Shown here: positions 16,435 through 25,514 of the stretch, piece after piece | Position numbering within the stretch: the stretch's first letter is position 1 | Layout of the letters: each line of letters starts with the position of its first letter | DNA from: Bacteroidales bacterium | GTDB lineage: Bacteria; Bacteroidota; Bacteroidia; Bacteroidales; P3 | Direction: 5' to 3' | Length of the DNA: 64,000 bases | NCBI GenBank assembly: GCA_017483575.1 | Contig: JAFUWF010000006.1 | Location: 1 to 64,000, forward strand | Notes under the pieces: model-generated | Seen by the model: the letters and a program-made list of their open reading frames with translations, nothing else | Told to the model about the DNA's origin: nothing | Databases searched by the model: none | Program-made: the position numbers and the translations under genes

Positions 16435-16535
16435 CATCCGAAAACCCATGAGGCTGCCGTTCGGTAGTCCATTGACAATCCGCTTGGTAGAGCGTACAAC
16501 TCCAGAACTTAGTATTAACAAAAACGCTCTACATC

Positions 16536-17693
16536 ATGAAGAAAAACATGCGTGGATTGACCTACGCCATCCTTTCCATCAGCCTGCTGACCGTCATGGC
16601 AGGCGCCGCCATGGCCCCCGCGCTGGGTGCCGTAAGAGAACACTTTGCCGACTGCTCGCCAATGGTCATCAAACTGATTGTGAGCCTTCCGGCGCTCTTC
16701 ATCATCGTCACCACCTTCCTCTTCCGTCCCTTATGCCGCCTGATGCGCACCAAGACCTTGGCACTGACAGGACTGCTGCTCTACGTGGCGGCAGGCGCCG
16801 GAGCCTTCTTCGCCGACGACATCGCCGTGCTGCTGGTGCTGCGCGCCTTGCTGGGCATCAGCGTGGGCATGATTATGCCGCTCTCCACAGGCCTGCTGAG
16901 CTACTATTTCCCTCCCGAGGATCAGAGTCGCCTGATGGGCCTTTCCGCGGCCATGAACCAGATGGGCGGCGTAGTGGCCACGCTGCTGGCAGGCTTGCTG
17001 GCCACGGTGCAATGGAACTATGCCTTCCTCGTCTATCTGGCGGGACTGCTGGCAGCGGCATTGGTGGCCGTCTTCCTGCCCAACGAGCGCCTGGCCTCGC
17101 GCGGCAGCCGGCTGAAACTGTCTACGCTGACGCGCTTCCATCCCTCGGTGACGGCTATGCTGTTCATCATGGTGCTTTTCTTCGTCTATCCCACCAACTT
17201 CGCCCTTACCGCCGCCGCTCAGGGTGTCGACACCCTCGCCACCACCCTTATCATGGTGGGCCTCGACGTGGTGGCCTTCTTCGTGGGCATGGTTTTCGGA
17301 TGGCTGATGAAGAACCTGCGCCGCCAGATGAAGTACGCCGCGCCGGTATTCTTCCTTTTGGGATATGCCGTTCTGGCATGGATGGGAGGCCTGGCGGGCA
17401 TGATTGTCGGTTCGGCGCTTATCGGCCTGGCCAACGGCGCCGGCGTGCCCTACGTGAACACCATCGCCAGTATCAAGGGTGGCAAGGACGCTGCCACAAC
17501 GGTGATGCCGCTCATCTCCGCCGCACTCTATCTGGGCCAGTTCCTTTCGCCCCTGATCGTAGGCCCTCTGGCCTCGCTGCTGCCCGGCGACGCGGTCAAT
17601 GCGCCCTACGCCGTGGCCATGGCCATCGCCGTGCTCTTCTTGGCACAGACCTTCCTCACCCGCAGCCATCATGCGCTGCCGCCGGAGGCCTAG
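16536..17693 (+). CDS. MFS transporter (drug efflux type)
   Basis: 385 aa with about 12 predicted membrane segments. The loop motif between segments 2 and 3 is FRPLCRLMRTK, a variant of the MFS motif A. RALLGISVGMIMPLSTGLLSYYFPPEDQSRLMG corresponds to motif B and the following loop, and GxxGPxxGG-like features are weak. Most similar in style to multidrug or sugar efflux MFS proteins; substrate unknown. Its stop (17691-17693) overlaps the convergent dacB stop (17690-17692). It diverges from the Na/Pi remnant across a 234-bp intergenic region that contains the promoter. Confidence 0.9.
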   Translation: MKKNMRGLTYAILSISLLTVMAGAAMAPALGAVREHFADCSPMVIKLIVSLPALFIIVTTFLFRPLCRLMRTKTLALTGLLLYVAAGAGAFFADDIAVLLVLRALLGISVGMIMPLSTGLLSYYFPPEDQSRLMGLSAAMNQMGGVVATLLAGLLATVQWNYAFLVYLAGLLAAALVAVFLPNERLASRGSRLKLSTLTRFHPSVTAMLFIMVLFFVYPTNFALTAAAQGVDTLATTLIMVGLDVVAFFVGMVFGWLMKNLRRQMKYAAPVFFLLGYAVLAWMGGLAGMIVGSALIGLANGAGVPYVNTIASIKGGKDAATTVMPLISAALYLGQFLSPLIVGPLASLLPGDAVNAPYAVAMAIAVLFLAQTFLTRSHHALPPEA

Positions 17694-19137
17694 TAGATGC
17701 TGACCACCTTCTGCAGAATCTTGTTGAGTTCCTCGGTTGCAACCGTCGACGACACCTCGTGGCCGTTGCTGATGATGGTGAACGCCAAGCGGTCGCCGTT
17801 GGCGGCGTCGATGTATCCCGCATAGGCCTTCACGCCATCCATGGTGCCTGTCTTCAATCGTACCGCTATGCCCGCTGGCAGATTGGGCAGCAGGTTCTTG
17901 GCGGTGCCGTTCTCGCCAACCTTGGACAGCGAGCGGAGGAAGTCGTTGAAGAACGGCTCCTTGCCGATGACCGTCAGGTAGCGGCATACGAAGTCGGCCG
18001 TCACCTTGTTCAGGGGCGACAGGCCGCTGCCGTCCACCACCTTCACGCCTCCCACATCGAGCTTCTTTTCGTGGAAGTAGTCCATCACCACCTTGCTGCC
18101 GTTGACAAAACTACCCTTGCCGTATTTGGCGTAGCCTAGGTACTTGAAGATGGCTTCGGCGTAGATGTTGTTGCTGGTGAGGTTGGTGTATTGGGCTATG
18201 GTGTAGTAGTCGCTGCTATAGTAGTCCAGCACCATGCGCAGGCTATCGGGTTGGGAGTAGACCTGTATGGAGTTGGAGGAGATGCTGATGCCGTGGGTGC
18301 GGAGGTAGGAGGCGAAGAGGTCGGCACATTGCTTGGCGGGGTTGGGCAGGGCACCGCGCACGCGGAAGTCGTTCTTGCCCAGGGGAACGGTGCCGCGGTA
18401 GAGGCGCTCTTCGCTCGTGGGGCCGCCGTAGATGACCACGTTGTCGCCCGAACCTTCGGGGCCCGTGGTGACCTCGCAGATGCCGTGCACGTTGATGTTC
18501 TTGGGCGACATCCTGACGCTCGAGGCGGGATAGCCTATCTTGTTCCCGGGGTTGAAGTAGACAAAGTACATGTTCTCATGGAAGTTCAGGCCGCTGACGC
18601 CAGCGCCGTAGTAGTTGCCCAGTCGCCCCACGGCCAGCTGTCGTGCAACGGCTGCTCGTCGAAGATGCCCACATGGTAGCACACACGGCCGTCGATGCGC
18701 TTGATGCCCTTCTTCTTCAATGCACGTGTCCAGCCGTCGAAGAGCGAGTCGGGCGAGGTCTGGCGGTAGCGATAGGAGCCCAGCATCGGGTCGCCGCCAC
18801 CGATGATATAGATGTTGCCGTGCAGCACCCCATCGCGGTCGATGTTGCCACGGATACCCAGATGCGTCGTGAAACGGAAGTCGCTGCCCAGTCGCGAAAA
18901 GGCCACGCCGGTGGTGAACAGCTTGTTCACCGAGCCCGGCGTCATGGACATCTGCGAGTTGTAGCTGTACACCTCCTGTCCTTTGGTCATATTGTATACG
19001 CACACCGACAGCATGCCGTGCTGCATGCCGCTCTCGCGATGCACGTTCAGTATGGTACGCTCCAGGTCGGCCACCTGTTGTGCACCGGCAACGCATGTTA
19101 TCAGAAAAGCAATAGTGGTAAAAAACAATCGTTTCAT
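17690..19137 (-). CDS. dacB: D-alanyl-D-alanine carboxypeptidase/endopeptidase (PBP4 type), frameshifted
   Basis: Two frames together encode a full S13 peptidase of about 482 aa. The first frame (19137 to about 18618) has a signal peptide, the active-site SxxK (SVNK, Ser69-Lys72) and ends correctly at SWPWGDW. The second frame (about 18620 to 17690) resumes with NYYGAGVSGLNFHEN and contains SNN and KTG (RLKTGTMDG). One G is missing in the run at 18618-18620: TGGGCAAC where TGGGGCAAC would restore WGNYYGAG. The length of 1448 bp is one base short of a multiple of three. It trims peptidoglycan side chains in the periplasm. It is the last gene of the glsA-glsB-engB-dacB run. Either a real disruption or an assembly error in a G run. 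Confidence 0.85.
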
Positions 19138-19142
19138 AGTTA

Positions 19143-19739
19143 TTATAGTGTTTTGTTAATACTTTCAATACTTTCCAACACGGCTTCGCGCCCCATGCCG
19201 TTGAGCGACGAGGTGAGGAATATCGGTGGCAGCTCCTCCCACATCTTCAGCAGTTCTTTCTTCATGGCCTTCATGTTGGCCTGCACCTCGCGCTGGCTCT
19301 CCTTGTCGGCCTTGGTGAATACCAGCGACAACGGAATACCGTTCTCTCCAAGGAAGTTGATGAACTCCAGGTCGATACGCTGCGGAGGAATGCGGCTGTC
19401 GATGAGCACGAAGACATTGGTCAGCTCCTCCCGATGCAGGAAATATTCGCGCATCATGGTGCTCCATTTCTCGCGCGAGGTCTTCGACGTGCGGGCATAG
19501 CCGTAGCCCGGCAGGTCCACCAGATACCACTCGTTGTTGATCAGGAAGTGGTTGATGAGCTGTGTCTTGCCCGGCCGGCCGCTGGTTTTGGCCAATCCTT
19601 TGACACCCGTCAGCATGTTGATGAGCGACGATTTGCCCACATTGCTGCGGCCGATGAAGGCATACTCCGGACGGCCATCCTTGGGGCACTTGCGGTAGTC
19701 GGGACTGCTGATGCTGAACACAGCGCTGCTTATCTTCAT
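19143..19739 (-). CDS. engB: Ribosome biogenesis GTPase EngB/YsxC
   Basis: 198 aa, the family's normal size. G-motifs are complete: G1 [10 protein letters not shown]2 region [13 protein letters not shown]3 DLPGYG and G4 TKAD. It takes part in assembly of the large ribosomal subunit. It lies 3 bp after the glsB stop and 5 bp before dacB, so it is inside the operon. Start MKISSAVF is supported by the short spacing to the upstream gene. Confidence 0.97.
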   Translation of the reverse strand: MKISSAVFSISSPDYRKCPKDGRPEYAFIGRSNVGKSSLINMLTGVKGLAKTSGRPGKTQLINHFLINNEWYLVDLPGYGYARTSKTSREKWSTMMREYFLHREELTNVFVLIDSRIPPQRIDLEFINFLGENGIPLSLVFTKADKESQREVQANMKAMKKELLKMWEELPPIFLTSSLNGMGREAVLESIESINKTL

Positions 19740-19742
19740 CGT

Positions 19743-20867
19743 TTACTGTTGTTTGCGGTTGGCACGTTTGATTTTCTTCAGCTCCTGCTTCAGTTCGTGC
19801 TGTTTGTTTTTCAGTTCTTTCAGTTCCTTCAGGGCCTCCTTCTCTTCGGGCGACGCCTGCTTCTTCCACCACGGCATCAGCTTCATGTTGATACTGAACA
19901 GCCGCCGACGGTCGAGTTTGAGGTTGCGCTCCACGTAGCTGTCGATGTAGCGATGGCGTTTCTCGGGGAAGAGGTCGTTGAGGGTGATGAGGATACCGGT
20001 GTCCGTGGTGCCAACCAGATGGTGGTTGGGGCAGGTGCCGAAGGAGCGCATGGTGGGCGTGAGGTTCATGTAGGCGTTGATCAACGGCGGCACCGTGCAG
20101 CCACGCTCGCGCACCGCGCGGAGCAGTATCTGGTAGTCCTCCTTGTAGTTGCGCCCGGTGAACAGCTGCACCAGCTCGTTGTAGTCGCTCTCGATGCTGA
20201 TACGCTCGTAGGGCCACACCAGTCCGTCGCGGTCCGGGAAGTGCTTCTGGTAGAAGAAGAGGATGAGGTCGCGGGCCTTCTTGTCGAGGTCGCCGTACAT
20301 CGTGATCTTGCCGAAGAAATAACGGGTCTCGGGAATCTCCAGAATCAGGCTGCCAAGGCCGTCCCACAGGTTGTCGAGGCTGTAGAGTCCCTTGCGGAGG
20401 TTGGTGCCGGGCTGATAGGCAGGCTGCACGAAGGCACGGCCCAGCTCCACGGTATAGGGCAGGTACTCGTTGACGAACTGCTCGCTGAACTGGTACTGGT
20501 CCGCCGTGGGCGTGACGATGGAACCGTCCTCCCGGCGCATCATATTGCTGCCATGGATAAAACGGTAGGCACCGACAATCTCCTCGTCCTCAGGGCTCCA
20601 CACAAAAAGCTGCTTGCAGCAGTAGGGGTCTTCCAACGTGTCGTACATGTCGATGTCCACCTCCTTGCCGCTGCCGCCGCCGTCGGCGGCAAAGCTCAGC
20701 TCGCGCAGGCGCCCGATTTCACGCATGATGTTGGGCGAGAGGTGGGCCGTAGTGACATAAATCTCCTTGTTGCCATAGTTGCTTTTGCGAAGGAAGTGCT
20801 TCTGCTTCAACTCCTTCTTTATCAGTTCCCGGTCAACGGGTGGCGCTATGTACGATAAATCCGTCAT
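19743..20867 (-). CDS. glsB: GNAT-family N-acyltransferase GlsB (glycine lipid synthesis)
   Basis: 374 aa. A hemolysin/OlsB-like acyltransferase: IMREIGRLRELSFAADGGGSG, DPYCCKQLFVW, IVGAYRFIHG, ELGRAFVQPAYQ and YLFGKITM-type YFFGKITM are characteristic of the group that N-acylates an amino acid with a 3-hydroxy fatty acid. In Bacteroides the adjacent GlsB and GlsA make N-acyl glycine lipids such as flavolipin precursors; the adjacency with glsA here supports that assignment. The C-terminus (about 335-374) is a Lys/Glu-rich coiled-coil-like tail. 28 bp separate it from glsA upstream. Confidence 0.85.
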   Translation of the reverse strand: MTDLSYIAPPVDRELIKKELKQKHFLRKSNYGNKEIYVTTAHLSPNIMREIGRLRELSFAADGGGSGKEVDIDMYDTLEDPYCCKQLFVWSPEDEEIVGAYRFIHGSNMMRREDGSIVTPTADQYQFSEQFVNEYLPYTVELGRAFVQPAYQPGTNLRKGLYSLDNLWDGLGSLILEIPETRYFFGKITMYGDLDKKARDLILFFYQKHFPDRDGLVWPYERISIESDYNELVQLFTGRNYKEDYQILLRAVRERGCTVPPLINAYMNLTPTMRSFGTCPNHHLVGTTDTGILITLNDLFPEKRHRYIDSYVERNLKLDRRRLFSINMKLMPWWKKQASPEEKEALKELKELKNKQHELKQELKKIKRANRKQQ

Positions 20868-20895
20868 GGTTCTCGTTTTTCGGTGGTTAGGTGGT

Positions 20896-21744
20896 TCAGT
20901 ATGCGAATTCGGCGGCGGGATTGGTTTTCAGTTTGTATACATGTTCGCGCAGCAGGGCGGCCCACTCGGCAGGGGTGTGCCTACGGTCGAAGGTGCTGGC
21001 GGCTATGGGTTTGCCAAAAGTGATGGAGAAGGTCTTGCCCCTCTGCGCGAACATCTCGGCAGGCAGCATGGCCATCTCGTAGCTGAACTTGATTCCCAGG
21101 TGCTTGCGCAGGTTGGCAACGGTGTAGAAACGGTTGCGGTTCAGGGCGTCGGTGAACACCGGCACGATGTCGCGCCCGTACTTCACGGCTTTCTTCACGA
21201 ACGTGGGCTTCCATTCCAGGTCCTGCACCACGCCCTTGATGCGGCGCGAACAGGCACCGGCAGGGAAGTAGAGCAGCATCTTGGCATCGGCGAAGGCCTG
21301 TTCCAGGTTGGCCAACGCCTTGGTTTTGTTCATCTTGTCGATGGCCACAAAGAGTTCCTTCAGCCCCGGCAGGTAGCACAGGAAGTCGTTCACCGGGAAC
21401 TTGATGTCCTTCCGCACGCGGCCCACGGCGCCCATCAGCGCCAGGCCGTCCGGTCCGCCCAGGGGGTGGTTGCCCACCACCATCTGGTTGCCCTCGGCGG
21501 GCACGTTCTCCAGACCCTGCACATGCACGTCCAGCCCCAGGTTCCACGGCTCCTTGCCCTCGGTGAAGGCATAGACGAAGTCCAGGCCGAAGTATTCACG
21601 GTCTTTGTATATCGTCTCGTTGACCTCGTCGATGTGCAGCAATCGCTCCGCCCATCGCAGCACAAAACCCGGCAGGCGGACTCCCTTGTCGCCAAGAATC
21701 CGCTGCAAATCAATGTATTTCTCTCCAATTTCCTCTTTTTCCAT
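20896..21744 (-). CDS. glsA: O-acyltransferase GlsA (PlsC-like, glycine lipid synthesis)
   Basis: 282 aa from 21744. The acyltransferase block VVGNHPLGGPDGLALMGAVG provides the His and Asp pair, and LLYFPAGACSRRIKGVVQDLEWKPTFVKKAV corresponds to the substrate-binding motif of PlsC-like proteins. It is expected to esterify the hydroxyl of the N-acyl amino acid made by GlsB at the inner membrane. First gene of the four-gene minus operon. The start is chosen because a promoter -7 box lies 29 bp upstream; a longer frame to 21981 runs through repeat DNA and is rejected. Confidence 0.85.
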   Translation of the reverse strand: MEKEEIGEKYIDLQRILGDKGVRLPGFVLRWAERLLHIDEVNETIYKDREYFGLDFVYAFTEGKEPWNLGLDVHVQGLENVPAEGNQMVVGNHPLGGPDGLALMGAVGRVRKDIKFPVNDFLCYLPGLKELFVAIDKMNKTKALANLEQAFADAKMLLYFPAGACSRRIKGVVQDLEWKPTFVKKAVKYGRDIVPVFTDALNRNRFYTVANLRKHLGIKFSYEMAMLPAEMFAQRGKTFSITFGKPIAASTFDRRHTPAEWAALLREHVYKLKTNPAAEFAY

Positions 21745-21772
21745 CACTGTCTCTTTCGATGTATTCAAACTG

Positions 21773-21806
21773 CAAAGATACAAAATTTTTTTAATATGGA
21801 TACAAA
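21773..21806 (-). promoter_or_regulatory. Promoter of the gls operon
   Basis: On the minus strand TATCTTTG (21773-21780) is preceded by TTTG (21803-21806) with a 22-bp spacer, slightly longer than usual. Confidence 0.55.
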
Positions 21807-21919
21807 ATTTTATTAACACGCAGCGCCAACGCCCCCGCTTCGCCGTCCTGCATGGCTCCTGCGGAAAGGCTTTCCGCCCCCCTCGCCATGAGCTTCGCCA
21901 CATAAAAAATATTTCTGCC

Positions 21920-22098
21920 AAACCCCTGTCCGACAGGCCCAAAACTCGACCCTTCTCATATAGTATGCATATAGTATTCATATACTTCTCATATAGTATT
22001 CATATACTGTATATAAGAACTATATGGGAAGTATATGAATACTATATGTATACTATATAAGAACAGTCGAATAAGACACCTCTTTGACCCCTTTTTGG
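21920..22098. repeat. 125-bp undecamer palindrome element, copy 1
   Basis: The core at 21946-22070 runs TCGAC to GTCGA. It holds ten 11-nt units, five in each orientation (for example TCATATAGTAT and ATATGAATACT). About 25 bp on each side are also shared with the other copies. It sits between the divergent glsA and cstA genes. Confidence 0.9.
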
Positions 22099-22140
22099 AG
22101 GGGCGTTGGGAAGGGGAGGGGAGAGGTTGGTGATATTTTT

Positions 22141-22171
22141 TTTGCCATGTTGGAAAAAGTTCGTACTTTTG
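22141..22171 (+). promoter_or_regulatory. -33/-7 promoter for cstA
   Basis: TTTG at 22141-22144, a 19-bp spacer and TACTTTTG at 22164-22171. The start codon is 24 bp further on. Confidence 0.75.
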
Positions 22172-22194
22172 CAACGACTTTTAATACTAGAATT

Positions 22195-23694
22195 ATGGTT
22201 ACTTTTATCGTATCAATCGTTCTGCTCGTTCTTGGTTATTGGCTCTATTCCAAGCTGATAGAACGCGTTATCGGTGTCAATCCGAATCGCATCACGCCCG
22301 CCGTGGCGCACCCCGACGGGGTCGATTATGTGCCGATGAAACCGTGGCGTATCTTCCTTATCCAGTTCCTGAACATCGCCGGCGTTGGCCCGATTATCGG
22401 TGCTGTGATGGGTGCGCAGTTCGGCACAGCCTCGTTTCTGTGGATTGTTTTCGGTTGTATTCTCGCCGGTGCCGTCCACGATTTCATTGCCGGTTTCATT
22501 TCCATTCGCGAAGATGGCGCCTCGCTGCCCGAAATCCATGGTAAGTATTTGGGCAACGGTATGAAGCAGTTCATGCGTGGATTCACCGTTGTGCTGATGA
22601 TTCTGGTGGGTGTGGTGTTCGTCAATACCCCCGCCAAACTGCTTACCGGCGACCCCTTTGTGCCGGGATTCCTGGCCGGTGTGGACAGCCAGGTGGTTCT
22701 CTATGGCTGGATTGTCATCATTTTCGTATACTACCTGATGGCCACGTTGTTGCCTATTGACAAGGTGATAGGGAAAATCTACCCTGTTTTCGGCATCCTG
22801 TTGTTGGCCATGGCCGTGGCCATCGTGGTGGCCTTTGTGGTGCACGGCGTGGACATCCCCGAGGTGTGGGAAGGCCTGTCCAACCACCATCCGCAGGCCG
22901 AGACCAATCCGATCTTCCCGATGATGTTCATTTCCATCGCCTGCGGCGCCATCAGTGGCTTCCATGCCACGCAGAGTCCCCTCATGGCGCGCTGCATGAT
23001 TAACGAGAAACAGGCACGTCCCATCTTCTACGGTGCCATGATTGCCGAGGGCGTTGTGGCCCTCATCTGGGCTGCCGCTGCCGCCTATTTCTTCTATGGT
23101 GGCGACGCTTCGCTCTATCATGGCGAGAAGGATGCCGGCATGGTGAAACTCATTGCCAGCACGTGGTTCCCCACCGCCATCACCTTTGTGACGCTCCTCG
23201 GCGTGGTTTCCGCCGCCGTCACCAGTGGCGACACCGCCCTGCGCTCGGCGCGTCTCATTGTGGCCGACTTCATGCACATCGACCAGAAGCCCATCGGCAA
23301 GCGCCTGTTGGTGGCCCTGCCGGTCTTTGCCATCACGGCGGGTCTGCTCGTTTTCTCCATTGCCGACAACGATGGGTTCCAGGTCATCTGGCGCTACTTC
23401 TCCTGGGCCAACCAGGTGCTTGCCATGGTGACCCTCTGGGCCGTCACGGTGTTCCTCAGCAAGCTGCACCCCGGTAAGGGTTGGTATTGGCTCACCCTCG
23501 TTCCGGCCCTCTTTATGACCATGGTCACGTCCAGTTTCCTCATGGTGGCGCCGGGCGTTGGCCTTGGCGAGGTGCTTCCGCGTACCCTCGGCTACTGCCT
23601 TGCCGCCGCTTTCACCCTCGCCCTCGGCGTGCTGTTCTTTGTCCGTAAAGGAAAGAAAGACAACGGGATTGAGACAATTGAAGATGCAAAATAA
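22195..23694 (+). CDS. cstA: Carbon starvation protein CstA (peptide/pyruvate transporter)
   Basis: 499 aa with many membrane segments. Family hallmarks: NRITPAVAHPDGVDYVPMKP, FGTASFLWIVFGCILAGAVHDF, SIREDGASLPEI, and GAISGFHATQSPLMARCM. It corresponds to the shorter CstA form lacking the long C-terminal region of the enteric protein. Family members import peptides or pyruvate with a proton. The ATG at 22195 starts the first membrane segment and follows the promoter. A frame extending to 22084 through the repeat region was rejected. Confidence 0.93.
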   Translation: MVTFIVSIVLLVLGYWLYSKLIERVIGVNPNRITPAVAHPDGVDYVPMKPWRIFLIQFLNIAGVGPIIGAVMGAQFGTASFLWIVFGCILAGAVHDFIAGFISIREDGASLPEIHGKYLGNGMKQFMRGFTVVLMILVGVVFVNTPAKLLTGDPFVPGFLAGVDSQVVLYGWIVIIFVYYLMATLLPIDKVIGKIYPVFGILLLAMAVAIVVAFVVHGVDIPEVWEGLSNHHPQAETNPIFPMMFISIACGAISGFHATQSPLMARCMINEKQARPIFYGAMIAEGVVALIWAAAAAYFFYGGDASLYHGEKDAGMVKLIASTWFPTAITFVTLLGVVSAAVTSGDTALRSARLIVADFMHIDQKPIGKRLLVALPVFAITAGLLVFSIADNDGFQVIWRYFSWANQVLAMVTLWAVTVFLSKLHPGKGWYWLTLVPALFMTMVTSSFLMVAPGVGLGEVLPRTLGYCLAAAFTLALGVLFFVRKGKKDNGIETIEDAK

Positions 23695-23722
23695 TTTTCA
23701 ATTCTCAATTTTCAATTTTCAA
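23695..23722 (+). repeat. Intergenic heptamer array (TTTTCAA x4)
   Basis: Units TTTTCAA, TTCTCAA, TTTTCAA and TTTTCAA start at the base after the cstA stop and end 15 bp before the next -7 box. They match the right-arm units of the coding insertions in purL and the CobW gene. Confidence 0.8.
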
Positions 23723-23737
23723 TTCAAAAAATAGTTG

Positions 23738-23745
23738 TATCTTTG
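23738..23745 (+). promoter_or_regulatory. -7 box (TATCTTTG) downstream of a heptamer array
   Basis: TATCTTTG lies 22 bp before the next gene start. The expected -33 position falls inside the heptamer array and has no TTTG. Confidence 0.5.
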
Positions 23746-23767
23746 CATTTTGAAAACAATGATAAAA

Positions 23768-24598
23768 ATGAAGAAAAATATTGCACTCATGATGGCCCTC
23801 CTCGTTGCAGGAACGGCCTTTGCAGCAGGCCACAAGCCCCGCAAGAACTCGCGTACCGAGATGGGAATCCACGGCAATGCACTCTACGTGATTGAGTACA
23901 CATACAACCTCCACGGGGGTCGCGACGGCGGTCGTCAGCTCATCTGCATCGACAGTATCACCTTCGACAAGCGCGGCAACTTCGCCGACAAGTTCCGTAC
24001 CAAGGCCAATGAGTACACATGGTACTCGTATTTCTTCGACGTGAACGGCTACAGTCTCGGCTGGAACGAGTACAACCGCGAGAAGATGCTCACCGGCCGC
24101 ACGGCCTACCTCAACGACAAGGACGGCAACCGTATCGAGCGCACCGTTTATCTGGGCAACCAGATGACCAAGAAGGAGAACTCGAAGTTCGTCAACGGTC
24201 TGATGGTGGAGGAGCAGAGTTTCGACAGCGATGGCGAGATGACCGAGCTGCGCAAATACAAGTATGACCAGAAGGGCAACTGCACCGAGATGGAGTTCTA
24301 CAACCGCGACGGCGACCTGATGCAGCACTATCTGTACAAATACGATGCCCGCGGCAACCGTATCGAGTGGCGTTTCTACGACGCCGACGAGTTCCTCTCG
24401 GCCCTGACGACCTACTACTACGACGATCATGACAACCTCATCGAGGTCAGCTCCTTCAACTACGACGAACACCTCAACTGGAAGCACTCGTATGTCTACG
24501 AATACGACGAGGACGACAACTGGGTGCGCCAGACCATCTACCGCAACAACGTGCCCTACCAGGTCATCGAGCGCGAGATCGCTTTCCCGGTGAACTGA
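23768..24598 (+). CDS. Exported YD-repeat-like protein
   Basis: 276 aa. Signal peptide MKKNIALMMALLVAGTAFAAG. The mature part is made of short beta repeats of about 20 residues with the pattern Y-x-x-(D/N)-x-x-G-(N/D) (YKYDQKGNCTEMEFYNRDGD, YKYDARGNRIEWRFYDADE, YVYEYDEDDNWVRQTIY), similar to RHS/YD or MORN-like repeats. ATGs at 23759 and 23768 are both possible. The next gene starts 10 bp after the stop, suggesting an operon. Envelope or surface location is likely; function unknown. Confidence 0.75.
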   Translation: MKKNIALMMALLVAGTAFAAGHKPRKNSRTEMGIHGNALYVIEYTYNLHGGRDGGRQLICIDSITFDKRGNFADKFRTKANEYTWYSYFFDVNGYSLGWNEYNREKMLTGRTAYLNDKDGNRIERTVYLGNQMTKKENSKFVNGLMVEEQSFDSDGEMTELRKYKYDQKGNCTEMEFYNRDGDLMQHYLYKYDARGNRIEWRFYDADEFLSALTTYYYDDHDNLIEVSSFNYDEHLNWKHSYVYEYDEDDNWVRQTIYRNNVPYQVIEREIAFPVN

Positions 24599-24608
24599 TA
24601 CCAATAGC

Positions 24609-25514
24609 ATGAAACGAATCATCATACTGCTGAGCCTGCTCGCCTCCATCGGTGTGCAGGCTCAGGGTTGTCTAAAAGGCACGGTCACCGACGCCAAGAC
24701 TGGCGAGCTGTTGCCGTTTGTGAATGTCACCGTCCTTAAGGACGGCAAGCAGGTGCATGGCGGGACGACCGACTACGACGGCATCTTCACCATCAAGCCC
24801 TTGGAGGCCGACACCTATGACATTGAAATCAACAACGTGGGATATATCCGTTACCGCCGCGAGAGGGTACGGGTATACCCGGAGGGGTTCACCTTACTGG
24901 AGATTCAACTCAACCAAATCGATTCTGCGAGGCTTGAAGAAATCACCATTACACTGGAAAACTATGGCAGCCAGGACGGAGCCATGCTTGTGCCGCTGCC
25001 GGAATACAAGATTGTCAGCCGCGAGCTGAAACGCCTGCTCGACCGCGTCATCGACGGCAAATGCAACACCTACGGCTATAAGGTACCACGCCGTCGCATC
25101 AAACGCGGCGAGACGTGCAACCTGTACCTCTTCTCCACGGAAAGAATCGACACCTCGTGGAGCGAGGACTATCTGTATATGCTCCACAGCGAGGATTCCA
25201 CCTTGCCGATGCCCATCAAGGAACCCGCACCGAAGTTTTCATTCGACAGCGCCTCCATTGTCATGATAGTCACCACGACCTACCATCCCGACGCGTTCGA
25301 CCATGACGAAGGCTACGTGAAGTACCGCGGACGTATCTTCTTCCTGGTGTATCCGGTGGAGGACTTGGGACTTTTGAAACGAAGGGAAGGCAAAGGCGAC
25401 CTCTTCAAATACAGAGAGATTCCCACCTGGGCTCGCCGCGACCCGCCGACTTGGATTTATACCAAGCAGCAGGGTGCCTGGTACCGGTGGATGGAATACC
25501 CGAAAGGTTTTTGA
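24609..25514 (+). CDS. Exported protein with carboxypeptidase-regulatory-like domain
   Basis: 301 aa. Signal peptide ends at VQAQ. Residues of about 20-100 are a CarboxypepD_reg-like beta-sandwich (GCLKGTVTDAKTGELLPFVNVTVLKDGKQVHGG, DYDGIFTIKPLEADTYDIEINNVGY), the N-terminal module of TonB-dependent transporters, but no TonB plug or barrel follows. The C-terminal 200 residues are unrecognised. It converges on the nuclease gene, with the two stops adjacent at 25514/25515. Confidence 0.75.
   Translation: MKRIIILLSLLASIGVQAQGCLKGTVTDAKTGELLPFVNVTVLKDGKQVHGGTTDYDGIFTIKPLEADTYDIEINNVGYIRYRRERVRVYPEGFTLLEIQLNQIDSARLEEITITLENYGSQDGAMLVPLPEYKIVSRELKRLLDRVIDGKCNTYGYKVPRRRIKRGETCNLYLFSTERIDTSWSEDYLYMLHSEDSTLPMPIKEPAPKFSFDSASIVMIVTTTYHPDAFDHDEGYVKYRGRIFFLVYPVEDLGLLKRREGKGDLFKYREIPTWARRDPPTWIYTKQQGAWYRWMEYPKGF

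Noticed and set aside
16448..18139. 563-codon plus-strand frame across the MFS gene and dacB
   Set aside because: Arg/His/Gly-rich shadow of the MFS frame continuing antisense to dacB; no domain sense.
21946..22070. 11-nt arrays as a CRISPR, telomere-like or iteron origin
   Set aside because: No spacers, no replication gene nearby, and three scattered copies with inverted symmetry fit a dispersed palindromic element better than an origin.
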